From assembly GCA_017650045.1 (NCBI GenBank), contig JAGCFP010000089.1, positions 1 to 63,271 on the forward strand: 63,271 nt of DNA, in the 5' to 3' direction. The translations under genes and the position numbers were made by a program. This DNA comes from Bacteroidaceae bacterium. GTDB lineage: Bacteria; Bacteroidota; Bacteroidia; Bacteroidales; Bacteroidaceae. The notes beneath the pieces were generated by a model, which saw nothing but the letters and a program-made list of their open reading frames with translations, was not told the DNA's origin and made no database searches. How positions within the stretch are numbered: the stretch's first letter is position 1; each line of letters opens with the position of its first letter. Positions 25,609-35,192 of this stretch are shown piece by piece.

Positions 25609-25831
25609 ACTTACTTTTAGCAGCTTCAGCAGCAGCTCTCGATGCTTGCTCTGCCGCTCTTTCTGCCTGTAGAATGTCAAGCGCTTCTTGTTCTGCTTGC
25701 TTGAGCGCTTCCAAAGAGTCTTGCAGACGGATAGAATCGGCTGCAGACGTTTGCTTTACACTGGTTCCATTACCGCATGCTACAAAAGAGAGGGCAATGA
25801 ACGTAAAGGCAATGAATAACAAATTCTTCAT
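25607..25831 (-). CDS. Small coiled-coil lipoprotein, 74 aa
   Basis: A signal peptide ends in the lipobox SFVAC (Cys19). The mature 56 residues form one long Glu/Ala/Gln-rich helix (DSIRLQDSLEALKQAEQEAL, then AERAAEQASRAAAEAAKSK) resembling a short Lpp-like or coiled-coil spacer protein. There is no acidic export signal after the cysteine, so it may face the periplasm. It ends in a run of Ala-rich repeats. Its terminator is shared with rplI. It lies downstream of the acyl-CoA synthetase gene on the same strand (20-base gap). Function unknown. Confidence 0.7.
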   Translation of the reverse strand: MKNLLFIAFTFIALSFVACGNGTSVKQTSAADSIRLQDSLEALKQAEQEALDILQAERAAEQASRAAAEAAKSK

Positions 25832-25851
25832 CTTATAGGGTTTTTAGTTTA

Positions 25852-27525
25852 TTAATCTGTTACACTGTTGTATAAGTAACGTTTGATACTTCGTTTAGGA
25901 GTCTTTTCAAATTCTGTGGGGAAGATTTGAATCCGACTGACTTTCTCATAACTTCCAACACTCTTATTCAAGGTGTTGAGGTTCTCATCCATGATGGTTT
26001 TCAAACTCTCTGGAGTATTTAAACCAACCGAATCAAGTGCTTCAAAATCAGGATATACCAATGCTATCAGTTTCTTGTTGCATACCACGACAAGACTTTC
26101 TTGAACAAAGGGGAGATTATTAAGTCGAGACTCTATTTCCTCAGGGAAGATGTTCTGTCCATTGGAACCAAGAATCATGGTTTTGCTCCTTCCACGAAGA
26201 TAAATGTTCTTATGTTCATCGATATGCCCTAAATCGCCAGTGCGCAGCCATCCATCATCACTAAATGCTTCCTTAGTTGCAGCTTCATTCTTGTAATATC
26301 CTTTCATTACGTTCTCTCCCCTCACTTCAAGTTCGCCAATACCAGTGATAGGATCGGGATTGGAAATACGGGCTTCCAAGAAATCTTCAAGGAGTCGTCC
26401 TGATGAGGTGGAAACAAACTTATCCCAATACTGATGGCTGATAAGCGGAGCACACTCTGTCATGCCATATCCCACGGTAAATGGGAATTTAATCTTATAG
26501 AAAAAGTCTTCCACTTCAGGATTAAGGGAAGCCCCGCCAATAATCACTTCTTTGAAGCGCCCTCCCAATGCATCTATTAATCTTTTCCTGATTTGCGCAT
26601 AGATCTGTGCATTCAGCATAGGGATGCTAAGGGCCATTTTCATACCTCTTTTATTAATAAGGGGCAGAATGGTATTCTTATAGATCTTCTCAATCACAAG
26701 TGGTACAGTGATGATAATGTTGGGCTTAACTTCTTCAAATGCTGTGAGTAGAATTTTAGGAGAAGGAGTCTTTCCTAACAAAGTCACGTGCGTACCTACT
26801 GCAATGGCTGTAAGGAAATCGAATGCACAACCATACATGTGGGCAAGAGGAAGGAAAGACAGCACATTTTCATGCTTGCGTAATAATGCTGAGCGTATGC
26901 CATAAACCACATTGGCAGCCAGATTGTTGCCTGTTAGCATGACGCCTTTACTAAATCCAGTAGTACCAGATGTATAGTTGATAAGCATTACCTTATCATT
27001 ATCGAGATCGGTGTATGTGACATCTTCTTTTTGGAATCCTTGAGGATAAGTATTCTCCATTTGACTATCCATGTACCCCATGAAATGCTGGATAGTTTCT
27101 CCATCTCGCTGGTATAAACAACGAAAGTCTGTAAGAGAAAACGCACCTCTAATATCGGTTAGTTTGCTTTCTTCAAGGCGTTCCCAAATCGCATCACTGG
27201 TAAATAAGAAAGAGGATTCAGAATGGTTGATGATGTAATGCACATCACTAGGGTTAAAGTCCTGCAATATAGGAACCACGATGGCACCATAAGTGACTGT
27301 TGCCAAGAAAGAGATACACCAACGGGTGTTGTTTTTTCCGATAATGGCTACTTTATCGCCTCTACGTAGTTGGCAATGCTTGAAAAGAAGATGAATGCGT
27401 GCAATTTCACTGGCTACTTCTCCATAAGTGAAGGTGTTGTTTTCTCCATAGTCGGTCAGACATTTCAAATCCCAGTTTTCACGAAAGCTTTTCTCGTATA
27501 GTTTGATAAAATTCTCTTGAACCAT
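25852..27525 (-). CDS. AMP-dependent long-chain acyl-CoA synthetase
   Basis: This 557-residue adenylate-forming enzyme has the AMP-binding P-loop YTSGTTGFSKGVML, the A5 motif GYGMTECAPL, and TGDLGHIDEH with GRSKTMI downstream. It activates fatty acids to acyl-AMP and then to CoA thioesters (or in some relatives to acyl-ACP). It is cytoplasmic or membrane-associated. The C-terminal domain is short and ends KRSIKRYLY, with the catalytic lysine region FEKTPKRSIKR. It is divergently transcribed from mtaB, with facing promoter boxes 21 bases apart. Confidence 0.88.
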   Translation of the reverse strand: MVQENFIKLYEKSFRENWDLKCLTDYGENNTFTYGEVASEIARIHLLFKHCQLRRGDKVAIIGKNNTRWCISFLATVTYGAIVVPILQDFNPSDVHYIINHSESSFLFTSDAIWERLEESKLTDIRGAFSLTDFRCLYQRDGETIQHFMGYMDSQMENTYPQGFQKEDVTYTDLDNDKVMLINYTSGTTGFSKGVMLTGNNLAANVVYGIRSALLRKHENVLSFLPLAHMYGCAFDFLTAIAVGTHVTLLGKTPSPKILLTAFEEVKPNIIITVPLVIEKIYKNTILPLINKRGMKMALSIPMLNAQIYAQIRKRLIDALGGRFKEVIIGGASLNPEVEDFFYKIKFPFTVGYGMTECAPLISHQYWDKFVSTSSGRLLEDFLEARISNPDPITGIGELEVRGENVMKGYYKNEAATKEAFSDDGWLRTGDLGHIDEHKNIYLRGRSKTMILGSNGQNIFPEEIESRLNNLPFVQESLVVVCNKKLIALVYPDFEALDSVGLNTPESLKTIMDENLNTLNKSVGSYEKVSRIQIFPTEFEKTPKRSIKRYLYNSVTD

Positions 27526-27548
27526 TGCACAATTCTCTTAATTTGGTG

Positions 27549-27585
27549 CAAAAATAGGAAAAATCCTTTTATTATTGTATTTTTG
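27549..27585. promoter_or_regulatory. Divergent -7 boxes of the acyl-CoA synthetase and mtaB genes
   Basis: On the minus strand TATTTTTG (plus-strand CAAAAATA, 27549-27556) serves the synthetase. On the plus strand TATTTTTG (27578-27585) serves mtaB. Their -33 regions must overlap the opposite promoter, so the two transcription units may compete. Confidence 0.5.
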
Positions 27586-27608
27586 CACTGAAAATGTGAA
27601 GTAGTGAT

Positions 27609-28925
27609 ATGACAGACCATCAGCTATTGGCAGGTAAAAAAGCCGTTTATTATACTTTAGGTTGCAAATTGAACTTTTCTGAGACCTCCACCATCTCACA
27701 GCTATTATGTGACGCTGGTGTGACAACGGTTGCTGAAGGCGATGAGGCTGATATCTGTGTGGTGAATACCTGTTCTGTGACCGAAGTAGCAGATAGGAAA
27801 TGTCGTCAGATCATTCACAGATTAGTGAAAGAGCATCCTAAGGCTTTCGTGGTGGTCATGGGATGTTATGCACAGCTGAAGCCAGAAGTCGTCTCCAAGA
27901 TTAAAGGTGTGGATGTGGTATTGGGAGCAGAACAGAAGAAAGATATTCTTCATTATCTGGGAGATCTGAAGAAAACGACACATGGCGCGCATTTTACTTC
28001 CCGTTTACAAGATATCCGTACTTTTAGTCCGTCATGTTCGCATGGCGATCGTACGCGCTATTTCTTAAAGGTCCAAGACGGATGCGACTATTATTGCACC
28101 TATTGTACTATTCCAATGGCTCGTGGGCGCAGTCGGAATGGCAGTATAGAGTCAATGGTGGAGCAAGCAAGGAAAGTGGCAGAAGAGGGCGGCAAAGAGA
28201 TTGTTATTACTGGTGTCAATATAGGCGATTTTGGCAAAACCACACGAGAGAGTTTTTACGACCTCGTGAGGGCGTTGGATGAAGTGGAGGGCATAGAGCG
28301 TTACCGTATCTCTTCCATCGAACCTAATCTGTTGACGGATGACATTATCAAATTTGTGGCTAATTCCAAACGCTTTATGCCTCATTTCCATATCCCTTTG
28401 CAATCGGGAAGTGATGTAGTGTTACGTCTGATGAAACGTCGGTATAATCGCGACCTCTTCGCGCATAAAGTGGAGGTAATTAAGGAATTAATACCGCATT
28501 GCTTCATCGGCGTAGATGTAATGGTGGGAAATAGAGGAGAGACGCCTGAGTATTTTGAGGATGCATATCATTTCATCGAAGGACTGGATGTGACGAAGTT
28601 GCATGTCTTCAGTTATTCTGAACGTCCTGGAACTATGGCGCTGAAGATTCCATACGTGGTTTCTCCCGATGTGAAGCATGAACGTAGTGAGCGTATGATT
28701 CGGCTCTCAGATGAAAAGACACATGATTTCTATCAAAAACATATTGGGAAGGTTCTTCCAGTGTTGTTGGAACATAGTAAATCCGACCATGTGATGCATG
28801 GCTTTACTCCTAATTATATTAAGGTGGAGGTGGCTTGTAATGGTTCATTCGACAATGTGGTGGTACCTGTTCTATTGGGTGATTTTACGGAAGATGGCAC
28901 AGCTTTAAAGGGAACAATGCTATGA
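27609..28925 (+). CDS. mtaB: tRNA t6A37 methylthiotransferase MtaB
   Basis: This 438-residue radical SAM methylthiotransferase adds a methylthio group at C2 of N6-threonylcarbamoyladenosine 37. The N-terminal UPF0004 domain carries three cysteines (LGCKLNFSE, VNTCSVTEVAD, VMGCYAQLKP) for one iron-sulfur cluster. DGCDYYCTYCTIP is the CxxxCxxC radical SAM site. A TRAM-like C-terminus follows. The combination LGCKxNxxE and TCxVTxxADxK distinguishes MtaB from MiaB and RimO. The stop overlaps the next gene as ATGA. Confidence 0.93.
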   Translation: MTDHQLLAGKKAVYYTLGCKLNFSETSTISQLLCDAGVTTVAEGDEADICVVNTCSVTEVADRKCRQIIHRLVKEHPKAFVVVMGCYAQLKPEVVSKIKGVDVVLGAEQKKDILHYLGDLKKTTHGAHFTSRLQDIRTFSPSCSHGDRTRYFLKVQDGCDYYCTYCTIPMARGRSRNGSIESMVEQARKVAEEGGKEIVITGVNIGDFGKTTRESFYDLVRALDEVEGIERYRISSIEPNLLTDDIIKFVANSKRFMPHFHIPLQSGSDVVLRLMKRRYNRDLFAHKVEVIKELIPHCFIGVDVMVGNRGETPEYFEDAYHFIEGLDVTKLHVFSYSERPGTMALKIPYVVSPDVKHERSERMIRLSDEKTHDFYQKHIGKVLPVLLEHSKSDHVMHGFTPNYIKVEVACNGSFDNVVVPVLLGDFTEDGTALKGTML

Positions 28926-29830
28926 TTTCAAGACTGATATACTATCTGACATATGCGGGCATGTGGTTATTGGCACAGTTGCCCTTCTCCGCTCTTTACG
29001 TATTGTCTGATGTCTTGGCATTCTTGGCACATCGGGTAGTAAGGTATCGTCTGAAAGTTGTGAGAACCAATCTGAAGCGTTCTTTTCCAGAAAAATCAGA
29101 AACGGAATTAAGAGAAATCGAACGGAGGTTTTACCATTATATCTGCGATTATTTGGTAGAAGAAGTCAAAACACTGTCCATGTCCAAAGAAGAGATAGAA
29201 CGCCGCATGGTCTTTATGAAATCAGAGGAACTTCTTGACATGATGGACAAGCATGGTGGTGTCATTTTGCTCGTTCCACATTATGCTAATTTCGAATGGA
29301 TTACACGCTTGGGTACCCTTTTAAAACCAGGAGATATAGGGCTGCAGGTTTATAAACCCCTACACAATAAGCACTTGGACGAGATGTTCAAACGCATCCG
29401 TTCTCGTTTTGGTGCGGTGAACGTACCTAAACATTCCACGGCCAAAGAGATGATTAAACTTTATCGCTCGAAGCAGCATTTTGTGTTAGGACTGATTACA
29501 GATCAATCGCCCAATATGAATGAAGCGCATTATTGGACCACCTTCTTAAATCAAGATACGGTGTTTATGGATGGTGCCGAGCGCTTGGCAAGAATGATGG
29601 ATATCCCCGTGTTTTATTGTGAATTGACACGTAAATCGAGAGGCTATTGTCAAGTGGATTTTGAACTTATCACAGACGCTTCTAAACAGACGGCTGATGG
29701 TGAGATAATGGAGGAATTTGCAAGGCGATTGGAACAAACGATTCGGTGTGATCCGCCTTATTGGTTCTGGTCTCATCGGCGTTGGAAACTTACGCGCGAG
29801 CAAGTCGCAAAATTCCATAAACAATTATAG
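28922..29830 (+). CDS. Lysophospholipid/lipid A acyltransferase (LpxL/HtrB family)
   Basis: This 302-residue membrane-anchored enzyme starts with a hydrophobic segment (YLTYAGMWLLAQLPFSALYVL) and contains the family block VPHYANFEW (H-x4-E, catalytic His) and LGLITDQSPN. It would add a secondary acyl chain to lipid A or a related acceptor on the cytoplasmic face of the inner membrane. The C-terminus ends PYWFWSHRRWK, typical of HtrB-like proteins. It overlaps mtaB by 4 bases and precedes a glycosyltransferase by 1 base, an envelope-linked operon. Confidence 0.87.
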   Translation: MISRLIYYLTYAGMWLLAQLPFSALYVLSDVLAFLAHRVVRYRLKVVRTNLKRSFPEKSETELREIERRFYHYICDYLVEEVKTLSMSKEEIERRMVFMKSEELLDMMDKHGGVILLVPHYANFEWITRLGTLLKPGDIGLQVYKPLHNKHLDEMFKRIRSRFGAVNVPKHSTAKEMIKLYRSKQHFVLGLITDQSPNMNEAHYWTTFLNQDTVFMDGAERLARMMDIPVFYCELTRKSRGYCQVDFELITDASKQTADGEIMEEFARRLEQTIRCDPPYWFWSHRRWKLTREQVAKFHKQL

Positions 29831-29831
29831 G

Positions 29832-30848
29832 ATGGATAAGGTAGCGGTTGTCATATTGAATTGGAATGGAAGCAAGTTGCTGGAGCAGTTCTTGCCTTCC
29901 GTAGTGAACTATTCTGAACAGGATGGTGGGGTGGTTTATGTTGCCGACAATGCATCCTCGGATAATTCTCTCCAGTTAGTAAAAAATATTTTTCCAACTA
30001 CCAAAATAATTTCTCTGTCTCAGAATTATGGTTTTGCAGAAGGGTATAATCAAGCTTTGAAGGAGGTGGAAGCAGAGTATGTGGTACTTCTGAATTCAGA
30101 TGTGGAAGTCACCCCTCATTGGTTGCTCCCTTTGATTGATTTTATGGATACTCATCCTGATGTGGCAGCTTGCCAACCAAAATTGAGAAGTTGGTTCCAG
30201 AAAGATGCCTTCGAATATGCTGGTGCATGTGGTGGTTTCATCGATTTTCTGGGATACCCTTATTGTCGGGGCCGTATTATGAGTGCTGTGGAGAATGATA
30301 AGGGGCAGTATGACGATATTGCACCAGTATGTTGGGCAACGGGCGCTGCTCTCTTTATCCGTTTGGCGGATTATAGGAATGCTGGCGGACTTGATGGGAA
30401 TTTCTTTGCACACATGGAAGAAGTGGATTTGTGTTGGCGACTCTGGTCCTCCGGAAAGGAAGTCTATTGTGTACCTTCAAGTGTGGTCTATCATGTAGGT
30501 GGAGGCACATTACAAAAAGAGAATCCGCGCAAGACTTTCTTGAATTTCAGGAATAATCTTCTGATGCTTTATAAGAACCTGCCATCCGAGGTACTACCTC
30601 GTGTACTGATAATCCGTGTATTTCTTGACTATGTGGCTGCTCTGAGTTTTTTGTTGAAAGGCGAATGGCGCAGTGCATGGATGGTGGCAAAAGCTCGTCG
30701 CGCATTTAAGAAGATGCGCAAGGATTATGCATCTTACAGAGCTGAGAATACGAATCCTATGCCTGTGAGATTACCATTCTTTCATGAAAGAGGTAGTATT
30801 CTCTGGAGCTATTATGTAAAAGGAGTAAGGAGGTATCTGGATTTATGA
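29832..30848 (+). CDS. Family 2 glycosyltransferase
   Basis: This 338-residue GT-A fold enzyme begins [17 protein letters not shown], has [10 protein letters not shown] for the nucleotide part, LNSDVEV as the DxD-like metal site and [20 protein letters not shown] as the acceptor/catalytic block of the rhamnosyltransferase-like GT2 group. It probably adds a sugar to a lipid-linked or surface glycan. ATG 29832 is chosen since the earlier in-frame ATG at 29718 lies within the acyltransferase gene. Its end overlaps the end of miaA by 6 bases on the opposite strand. Confidence 0.87.
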   Translation: MDKVAVVILNWNGSKLLEQFLPSVVNYSEQDGGVVYVADNASSDNSLQLVKNIFPTTKIISLSQNYGFAEGYNQALKEVEAEYVVLLNSDVEVTPHWLLPLIDFMDTHPDVAACQPKLRSWFQKDAFEYAGACGGFIDFLGYPYCRGRIMSAVENDKGQYDDIAPVCWATGAALFIRLADYRNAGGLDGNFFAHMEEVDLCWRLWSSGKEVYCVPSSVVYHVGGGTLQKENPRKTFLNFRNNLLMLYKNLPSEVLPRVLIIRVFLDYVAALSFLLKGEWRSAWMVAKARRAFKKMRKDYASYRAENTNPMPVRLPFFHERGSILWSYYVKGVRRYLDL

Positions 30849-31757
30849 TGCTTCCGTTTCATGTAAAGCATCATCTATATATTTGAAGATAGCTTCTTTC
30901 TCATCTGGATGAAACCATCTGATTTCACTGTCATGTTTGAACCATGTCAGTTGCTTACGGGCATAGGTACGTGTATTAACCTTTATTTTCTCAACGGCAT
31001 ATTCTAATGTCCACACTCCATCGAGATAATGAAAGAGTTCTTTATAGGCAACGGTGTTAAGCGAATTAAGTTCTCGTTGGGGATATACACTGAGCGCTTC
31101 TTCCACTAATCCATTCTCTATCATACTGTCCACACGTAGATTGATGCGGTTGTACAGCTCTTCTCTCGGACGTGTCAGTCCTATTTTTATCATACGGAAA
31201 GGACGCTCTTTCTTTGGATGAGTCCTGAAGGAGGTATAGGTTTGTCCTGTTTGGTAGCAAATCTCCAACGCATGAATGATTCGCTTGGGGTTCTTGCGGT
31301 CAACAATCTGGTAATACTCTGGATCGAGAAGCTTCAATTCCTGACAGAGACTTTCCAATCCCTGTTCATGGTATTTCTGTTGCATCATCTCACGGGTTTC
31401 CTGTTCGATGGTAGGAATGAGGTCTATTCCTTTACAGATAGCGTCCACATACATCATTGAACCACCTGTAAGGATGACGGTTTCATGTTTCTGGAATAAT
31501 ACATCCAGGACTTTCAGTGCGTCTTCCTCATATTGTGCAGCACTGTAGTAATCTGTCAGTTGTAAAGTCCCGATAAAATAATGCTTAACGCGTTCTAATT
31601 GTTCAGGAGTAGGTGCCGCAGTGCCTATGGGGAGATTGGCATAAATTTGCCTTGAATCAGCAGAAACGATATCCGTGTGAAATCGTTCAGCCAATTCAAG
31701 GCTTAAATCTGTCTTTCCTACACCAGTAGGTCCGATGAGAACGATGAGTGTTTGCAT
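30843..31757 (-). CDS. miaA: tRNA dimethylallyltransferase MiaA
   Basis: This 304-residue enzyme transfers the dimethylallyl group to A37 of tRNAs reading UNN codons. It shows the P-loop GPTGVGKT (9-16), the [14 protein letters not shown] block, [12 protein letters not shown], and the C-terminal [13 protein letters not shown] and [14 protein letters not shown]. It is the last gene of the minus-strand run starting at lpxD, with a 17-base gap from the upstream gene. Confidence 0.95.
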   Translation of the reverse strand: MQTLIVLIGPTGVGKTDLSLELAERFHTDIVSADSRQIYANLPIGTAAPTPEQLERVKHYFIGTLQLTDYYSAAQYEEDALKVLDVLFQKHETVILTGGSMMYVDAICKGIDLIPTIEQETREMMQQKYHEQGLESLCQELKLLDPEYYQIVDRKNPKRIIHALEICYQTGQTYTSFRTHPKKERPFRMIKIGLTRPREELYNRINLRVDSMIENGLVEEALSVYPQRELNSLNTVAYKELFHYLDGVWTLEYAVEKIKVNTRTYARKQLTWFKHDSEIRWFHPDEKEAIFKYIDDALHETEAS

Positions 31758-31774
31758 GCTTTTAATGAGGAAAC

Positions 31775-32335
31775 TTAATAAATGTCGCTTCCATCAAAAG
31801 CATCACTAGGCAAATCGTCTAATCCTTCAAAACCTTCACGGTCAATTTCATCAGCATCATAGTCCTGGTCACCATAGAAATCTTCTCCTAATTCAGAAGA
31901 TGCTGTCTTCTTTTCGAACTCTTCAAAGTCCATCTGCTGTTTTGGTGCTTCGCCTCTACTCTTCGTACACTTTGGCTCAGAAAGGTCTTTACCCGTAATG
32001 ATCTCACTAAGCTGGGCAAACAGACAGCGATCGGTCATGTAATCAAAGACATAGATGAGTTTCTGTTTTTCATCTTCCACTAATTCGCTGATTCTGGTTT
32101 TTGCCATCAACCAAGAATCATTCTCGGAATTAGTGTCCATCTCCTCTAAGGTGATCTCTGTTTCCTTTTCCCAATCTTCATTGCAAATGAAGAATGAAGC
32201 TAATTGCTTCTCATCATAGTCACATGCTTGGCAAATGGCTTTATGAAGGTCATAAAACTTAGCTTCAGAGTCTATTTGGATCTCTCTCTTGAAGTCGTCA
32301 ACTTCATCTGAAATAAATGTAAATCTGTAAATCAT
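31775..32335 (-). CDS. Plasmid pRiA4b ORF-3-like protein
   Basis: This 186-residue acidic protein begins [22 protein letters not shown] and continues with [24 protein letters not shown], the pattern of the pRiA4b ORF-3 family (also called IS1096 TnpR-like). Its C-terminal third is strongly acidic ([21 protein letters not shown]) and probably disordered. Its function is not established. It lies between lpxA and miaA in the same direction with short gaps, so it is part of the lpx operon. Confidence 0.8.
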   Translation of the reverse strand: MIYRFTFISDEVDDFKREIQIDSEAKFYDLHKAICQACDYDEKQLASFFICNEDWEKETEITLEEMDTNSENDSWLMAKTRISELVEDEKQKLIYVFDYMTDRCLFAQLSEIITGKDLSEPKCTKSRGEAPKQQMDFEEFEKKTASSELGEDFYGDQDYDADEIDREGFEGLDDLPSDAFDGSDIY

Positions 32336-32347
32336 GTTTTCCTAAGA

Positions 32348-33118
32348 TTAAATGATTCCACGTGCGGAGTTACGTATGAACTCCACAATATAATTGATTT
32401 CTGGTGTTTTAGGGAACTCCGCATCTATAATCTTGAGTGCATCAGTCGTATTATGTCCACTCTGGTAGATGGTACGATAGGCGTTATGTATCAAGTCAAT
32501 CGTTTCTTTTGAGTATCCACGACGGCGTAAACCTACGATGTTAATGCCTGCATAGCAGATAGGTTCACGAGCAGCGACAATAAATGGAGGAATGTCCTTA
32601 CTGCTGCGGCATCCGCCTTGTACCATGATATACCCGCCGATGTGGCAGAACTGATGAATAAGCACACAAGCGCTGATGATGGCATTGTCATCTACCACCA
32701 CTTCGCCTGCAAACTTCGTAGAATTGCCAATGATACAACCACTACCAACGACACAGTCATGCGCCACGTGCATATTCTCCATCAGGAGATTATTGCTTCC
32801 AACGATGGTCTTGCCTTTTGAAGCAGTGCCACGGCTGATGGTCACATTTTCACGGATACTGTTATTGTCACCAATGATAGCCAAGGTGTCTTCTCCATGA
32901 AATTTCAAATCTTGAGGAATGGTGCTAATACTACTTCCTGGAAAGAAGGTGTTTCCATTACCGATTCTTGCTCCATAATGGATGGACACATTGTTCATGA
33001 GTACATTGTTGTCTCCTATTTCCACATTCTTGTCAATGAAGCAGAAAGGTCCGATCTTGCAGTTTTCCCCAATCTTAGCTTCTGGGTGTATGTATGCTAA
33101 ATTACTGATTTCACTCAT
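32348..33118 (-). CDS. lpxA: UDP-N-acetylglucosamine O-acyltransferase LpxA
   Basis: LpxA catalyses the first step of lipid A synthesis, moving a hydroxyacyl chain from ACP to UDP-GlcNAc. The 256-residue protein shows the left-handed beta-helix hexapeptide repeats from residue 8 (AYIHPEAKIGENCKIGPF...), the catalytic histidine in NLLMENMHVAHDC, and the C-terminal LRRRGYSKETIDLIHNAYR helix bundle. It follows lpxC by 22 bases, where most members of this phylum would still have the FabZ domain of LpxC before it. Confidence 0.95.
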   Translation of the reverse strand: MSEISNLAYIHPEAKIGENCKIGPFCFIDKNVEIGDNNVLMNNVSIHYGARIGNGNTFFPGSSISTIPQDLKFHGEDTLAIIGDNNSIRENVTISRGTASKGKTIVGSNNLLMENMHVAHDCVVGSGCIIGNSTKFAGEVVVDDNAIISACVLIHQFCHIGGYIMVQGGCRSSKDIPPFIVAAREPICYAGINIVGLRRRGYSKETIDLIHNAYRTIYQSGHNTTDALKIIDAEFPKTPEINYIVEFIRNSARGII

Positions 33119-33140
33119 AGATAGTAAAGTTTAAGTATTT

Positions 33141-34052
33141 CTATTGTTTTAAAAGTTCGTTACGCATCAGACGTGCGAACTTGTTGTTTATCGTATGTCC
33201 TGGACGCGTGGCGATAATATGTCCCTTGATGGGCTTACCGATCAAAGCCATATCACCAATAACGTCGAGTAATTTATGTCGGGCACATTCATTCGACCAT
33301 ACCAATGGCTTATGCATGATATATCCTAAACGTGTGGCATCCATGTGAGGAACACGCATGATATCTGCCAACTTGTTATAGCGTTCTTGGGTCATCTGGC
33401 GCTCGTAAATCACGATGGCATTGTCCAAGTCACCACCTCTGATAAGTCCAGCATTCAATAAAGGCTCAATTTCCCTTACGAAGACAAAAGTACGCGCTTG
33501 TGAGATCTCCTCTTCGAAATGGCTCATATCATCCAATGTGGCATACTGATTAGGTAGGATAACAGAGTCATAGGATATCAAGGTTGTTATACTGAATTTG
33601 TCGTCAGGATACATCACGATACTGGCACCAGTTTCTTCATCCTTATATTCCATCCTATGTTTAATCTCAAAGAAATCTTTTTCAGCATTTTGTTCTTTGA
33701 TGCCTACACGATTGATGCCTTGGATGAAAAACTTGGAACTACCGTCAAGGATAGGGAATTCAGGACCATTTACCTCTATGAGGCAATTATCGATTCCCAA
33801 AGCAAAAAGAGCTGCCATTCCATGTTCTATCGTGCTTACTTTCACTCCGTCCTTAACAAGCACAGTGCCACGGGTAGTTTCTGCCACATTATCAGCATAA
33901 GCATCAATAATGGGTTGCCCTTCAATGTCAACACGCTTGATTTTATAGCCGAAGTTCTCAGGAGCAGGAGAGAATGTAACAGTCAGGTTCAGACCTGTAT
34001 GCAATCCCTTACCGCTAAGAGAAAAACTCTCTTTCAGTGTCTGTTGTTTCAT
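33141..34052 (-). CDS. lpxC: UDP-3-O-acyl-GlcNAc deacetylase LpxC, without a FabZ domain
   Basis: This is the zinc-dependent deacetylase that commits the cell to lipid A synthesis. SFSLSGKGLHTG opens the protein, STIEHGMAAL holds zinc ligand His77, and ARHKLLDVIGDMALIG carries the second His and Asp. The protein ends at residue 303 with HTINNKFARLMRNELLKQ and a stop. In most Bacteroidetes that sequence continues into a 3-hydroxyacyl-ACP dehydratase (FabZ) domain giving about 460 residues. Only 22 bases separate the stop from lpxA, so the FabZ part is deleted, not merely out of frame. Confidence 0.93.
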   Translation of the reverse strand: MKQQTLKESFSLSGKGLHTGLNLTVTFSPAPENFGYKIKRVDIEGQPIIDAYADNVAETTRGTVLVKDGVKVSTIEHGMAALFALGIDNCLIEVNGPEFPILDGSSKFFIQGINRVGIKEQNAEKDFFEIKHRMEYKDEETGASIVMYPDDKFSITTLISYDSVILPNQYATLDDMSHFEEEISQARTFVFVREIEPLLNAGLIRGGDLDNAIVIYERQMTQERYNKLADIMRVPHMDATRLGYIMHKPLVWSNECARHKLLDVIGDMALIGKPIKGHIIATRPGHTINNKFARLMRNELLKQ

Positions 34053-34058
34053 GAAGAA

Positions 34059-35099
34059 TTATTTATTAAGTTGTTTTTTTAGTTCTTCCAATTCTTTTCG
34101 TAGAGCACTAAGTTCCTTGTGCATCTCAGGAAGTCGCTGGGTTAAAGCCACGTTCCTGAAGAAGGTCCTTTTCTCTACAGGGGGAGCCCCAATGAGTTGC
34201 TTGTTGTCTTCAATGTTGAATGGGGCTCCAGTTTGTGCTCCCAGTTCTACATGATTCCCTACATGGATATGTCCACCAACTCCAACTTGTCCACCAAACA
34301 TACACCATTCTCCAATCTTGGCAGAACCGGCAATACCCACTTGAGCAGCCATAACAGTATGAGAACCAATCTCATCGTTATGTGCTATCTGAATCAGATT
34401 ATCGAGCTTCACGCCTTTATGTATGATGGTGGCTCCCATAGTGGCACGGTCTACACAGGTATTGGCACCGATTTCCACATCATCTTCTATGATCACGATA
34501 CCAATTTGAGGAATCTTGTCATATCCATGAGGGGTAGGAGCAAAACCAAAACCATCTGCACCAATCACAGCACCAGCATGTAATGTAACGCGATTGCCTA
34601 TCTTGCAGTCATGATACACATTTGCAGAAAAATAAAGCGTACAGTTGTCACCTACTTTAACTCCATCACCTATGCAAACATGTGGATAAATCTGGGTGTT
34701 ATTGCCAATTTCCGCGTGCTCTCCAATGACAGCAAACGGACCAATATACACGTTCTCCCCGATCTTAGCAGTAGAGGCAATAGAAGCCAATGGATCAATG
34801 CCTTGCTTTTTTGGTTTACTCTGCTCATAAAGCATTAAGAGCTTAGCTAAAGACTCATAGGCATTATCCACCTTGATTAAGGTGGTATGGACTTCTTTCT
34901 CTGGAACAAAATCTTTATTGACTAAAACAATAGAAGATTCAGTTTCATAAAGATATGGGGTATATTTAGGGTTGGAGAGGAATGAAAGTGCTCCAGGAGT
35001 ACCTTCTTCAATCTTGGCAAAGGTATGCACACTGGCATTCTCATCTCCTACGATTTCTCCTTGTAGGAATTGGGCTATTTGTTTGGCAGAAAACTCCAT
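34059..35099 (-). CDS. lpxD: UDP-3-O-acylglucosamine N-acyltransferase LpxD
   Basis: LpxD adds the second acyl chain to UDP-3-O-acylglucosamine. The 346-residue protein has an N-terminal uridine-binding domain ([20 protein letters not shown]), hexapeptide beta-helix repeats from about residue 105, the catalytic His in [12 protein letters not shown], and a C-terminal helix ([18 protein letters not shown]). It heads the lpxD-lpxC-lpxA run; lpxC follows after 6 bases. Confidence 0.95.
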   Translation of the reverse strand: MEFSAKQIAQFLQGEIVGDENASVHTFAKIEEGTPGALSFLSNPKYTPYLYETESSIVLVNKDFVPEKEVHTTLIKVDNAYESLAKLLMLYEQSKPKKQGIDPLASIASTAKIGENVYIGPFAVIGEHAEIGNNTQIYPHVCIGDGVKVGDNCTLYFSANVYHDCKIGNRVTLHAGAVIGADGFGFAPTPHGYDKIPQIGIVIIEDDVEIGANTCVDRATMGATIIHKGVKLDNLIQIAHNDEIGSHTVMAAQVGIAGSAKIGEWCMFGGQVGVGGHIHVGNHVELGAQTGAPFNIEDNKQLIGAPPVEKRTFFRNVALTQRLPEMHKELSALRKELEELKKQLNK

Positions 35100-35125
35100 T
35101 TTCTCACTTAGTTTAATTATTGAAG

Positions 35126-35133
35126 CAAATGTA
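35126..35133 (-). promoter_or_regulatory. -7 box of the lpxD operon
   Basis: Plus-strand CAAATGTA reads TACATTTG on the minus strand (TAnnTTTG), 26 bases before the lpxD start. No TTTG partner is evident upstream. Confidence 0.4.
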
Positions 35134-35192
35134 GCTATTTTTCCTTAGATAAGCATTATTCTTTGGATATAAATAACGGGAAAACTTACTAT

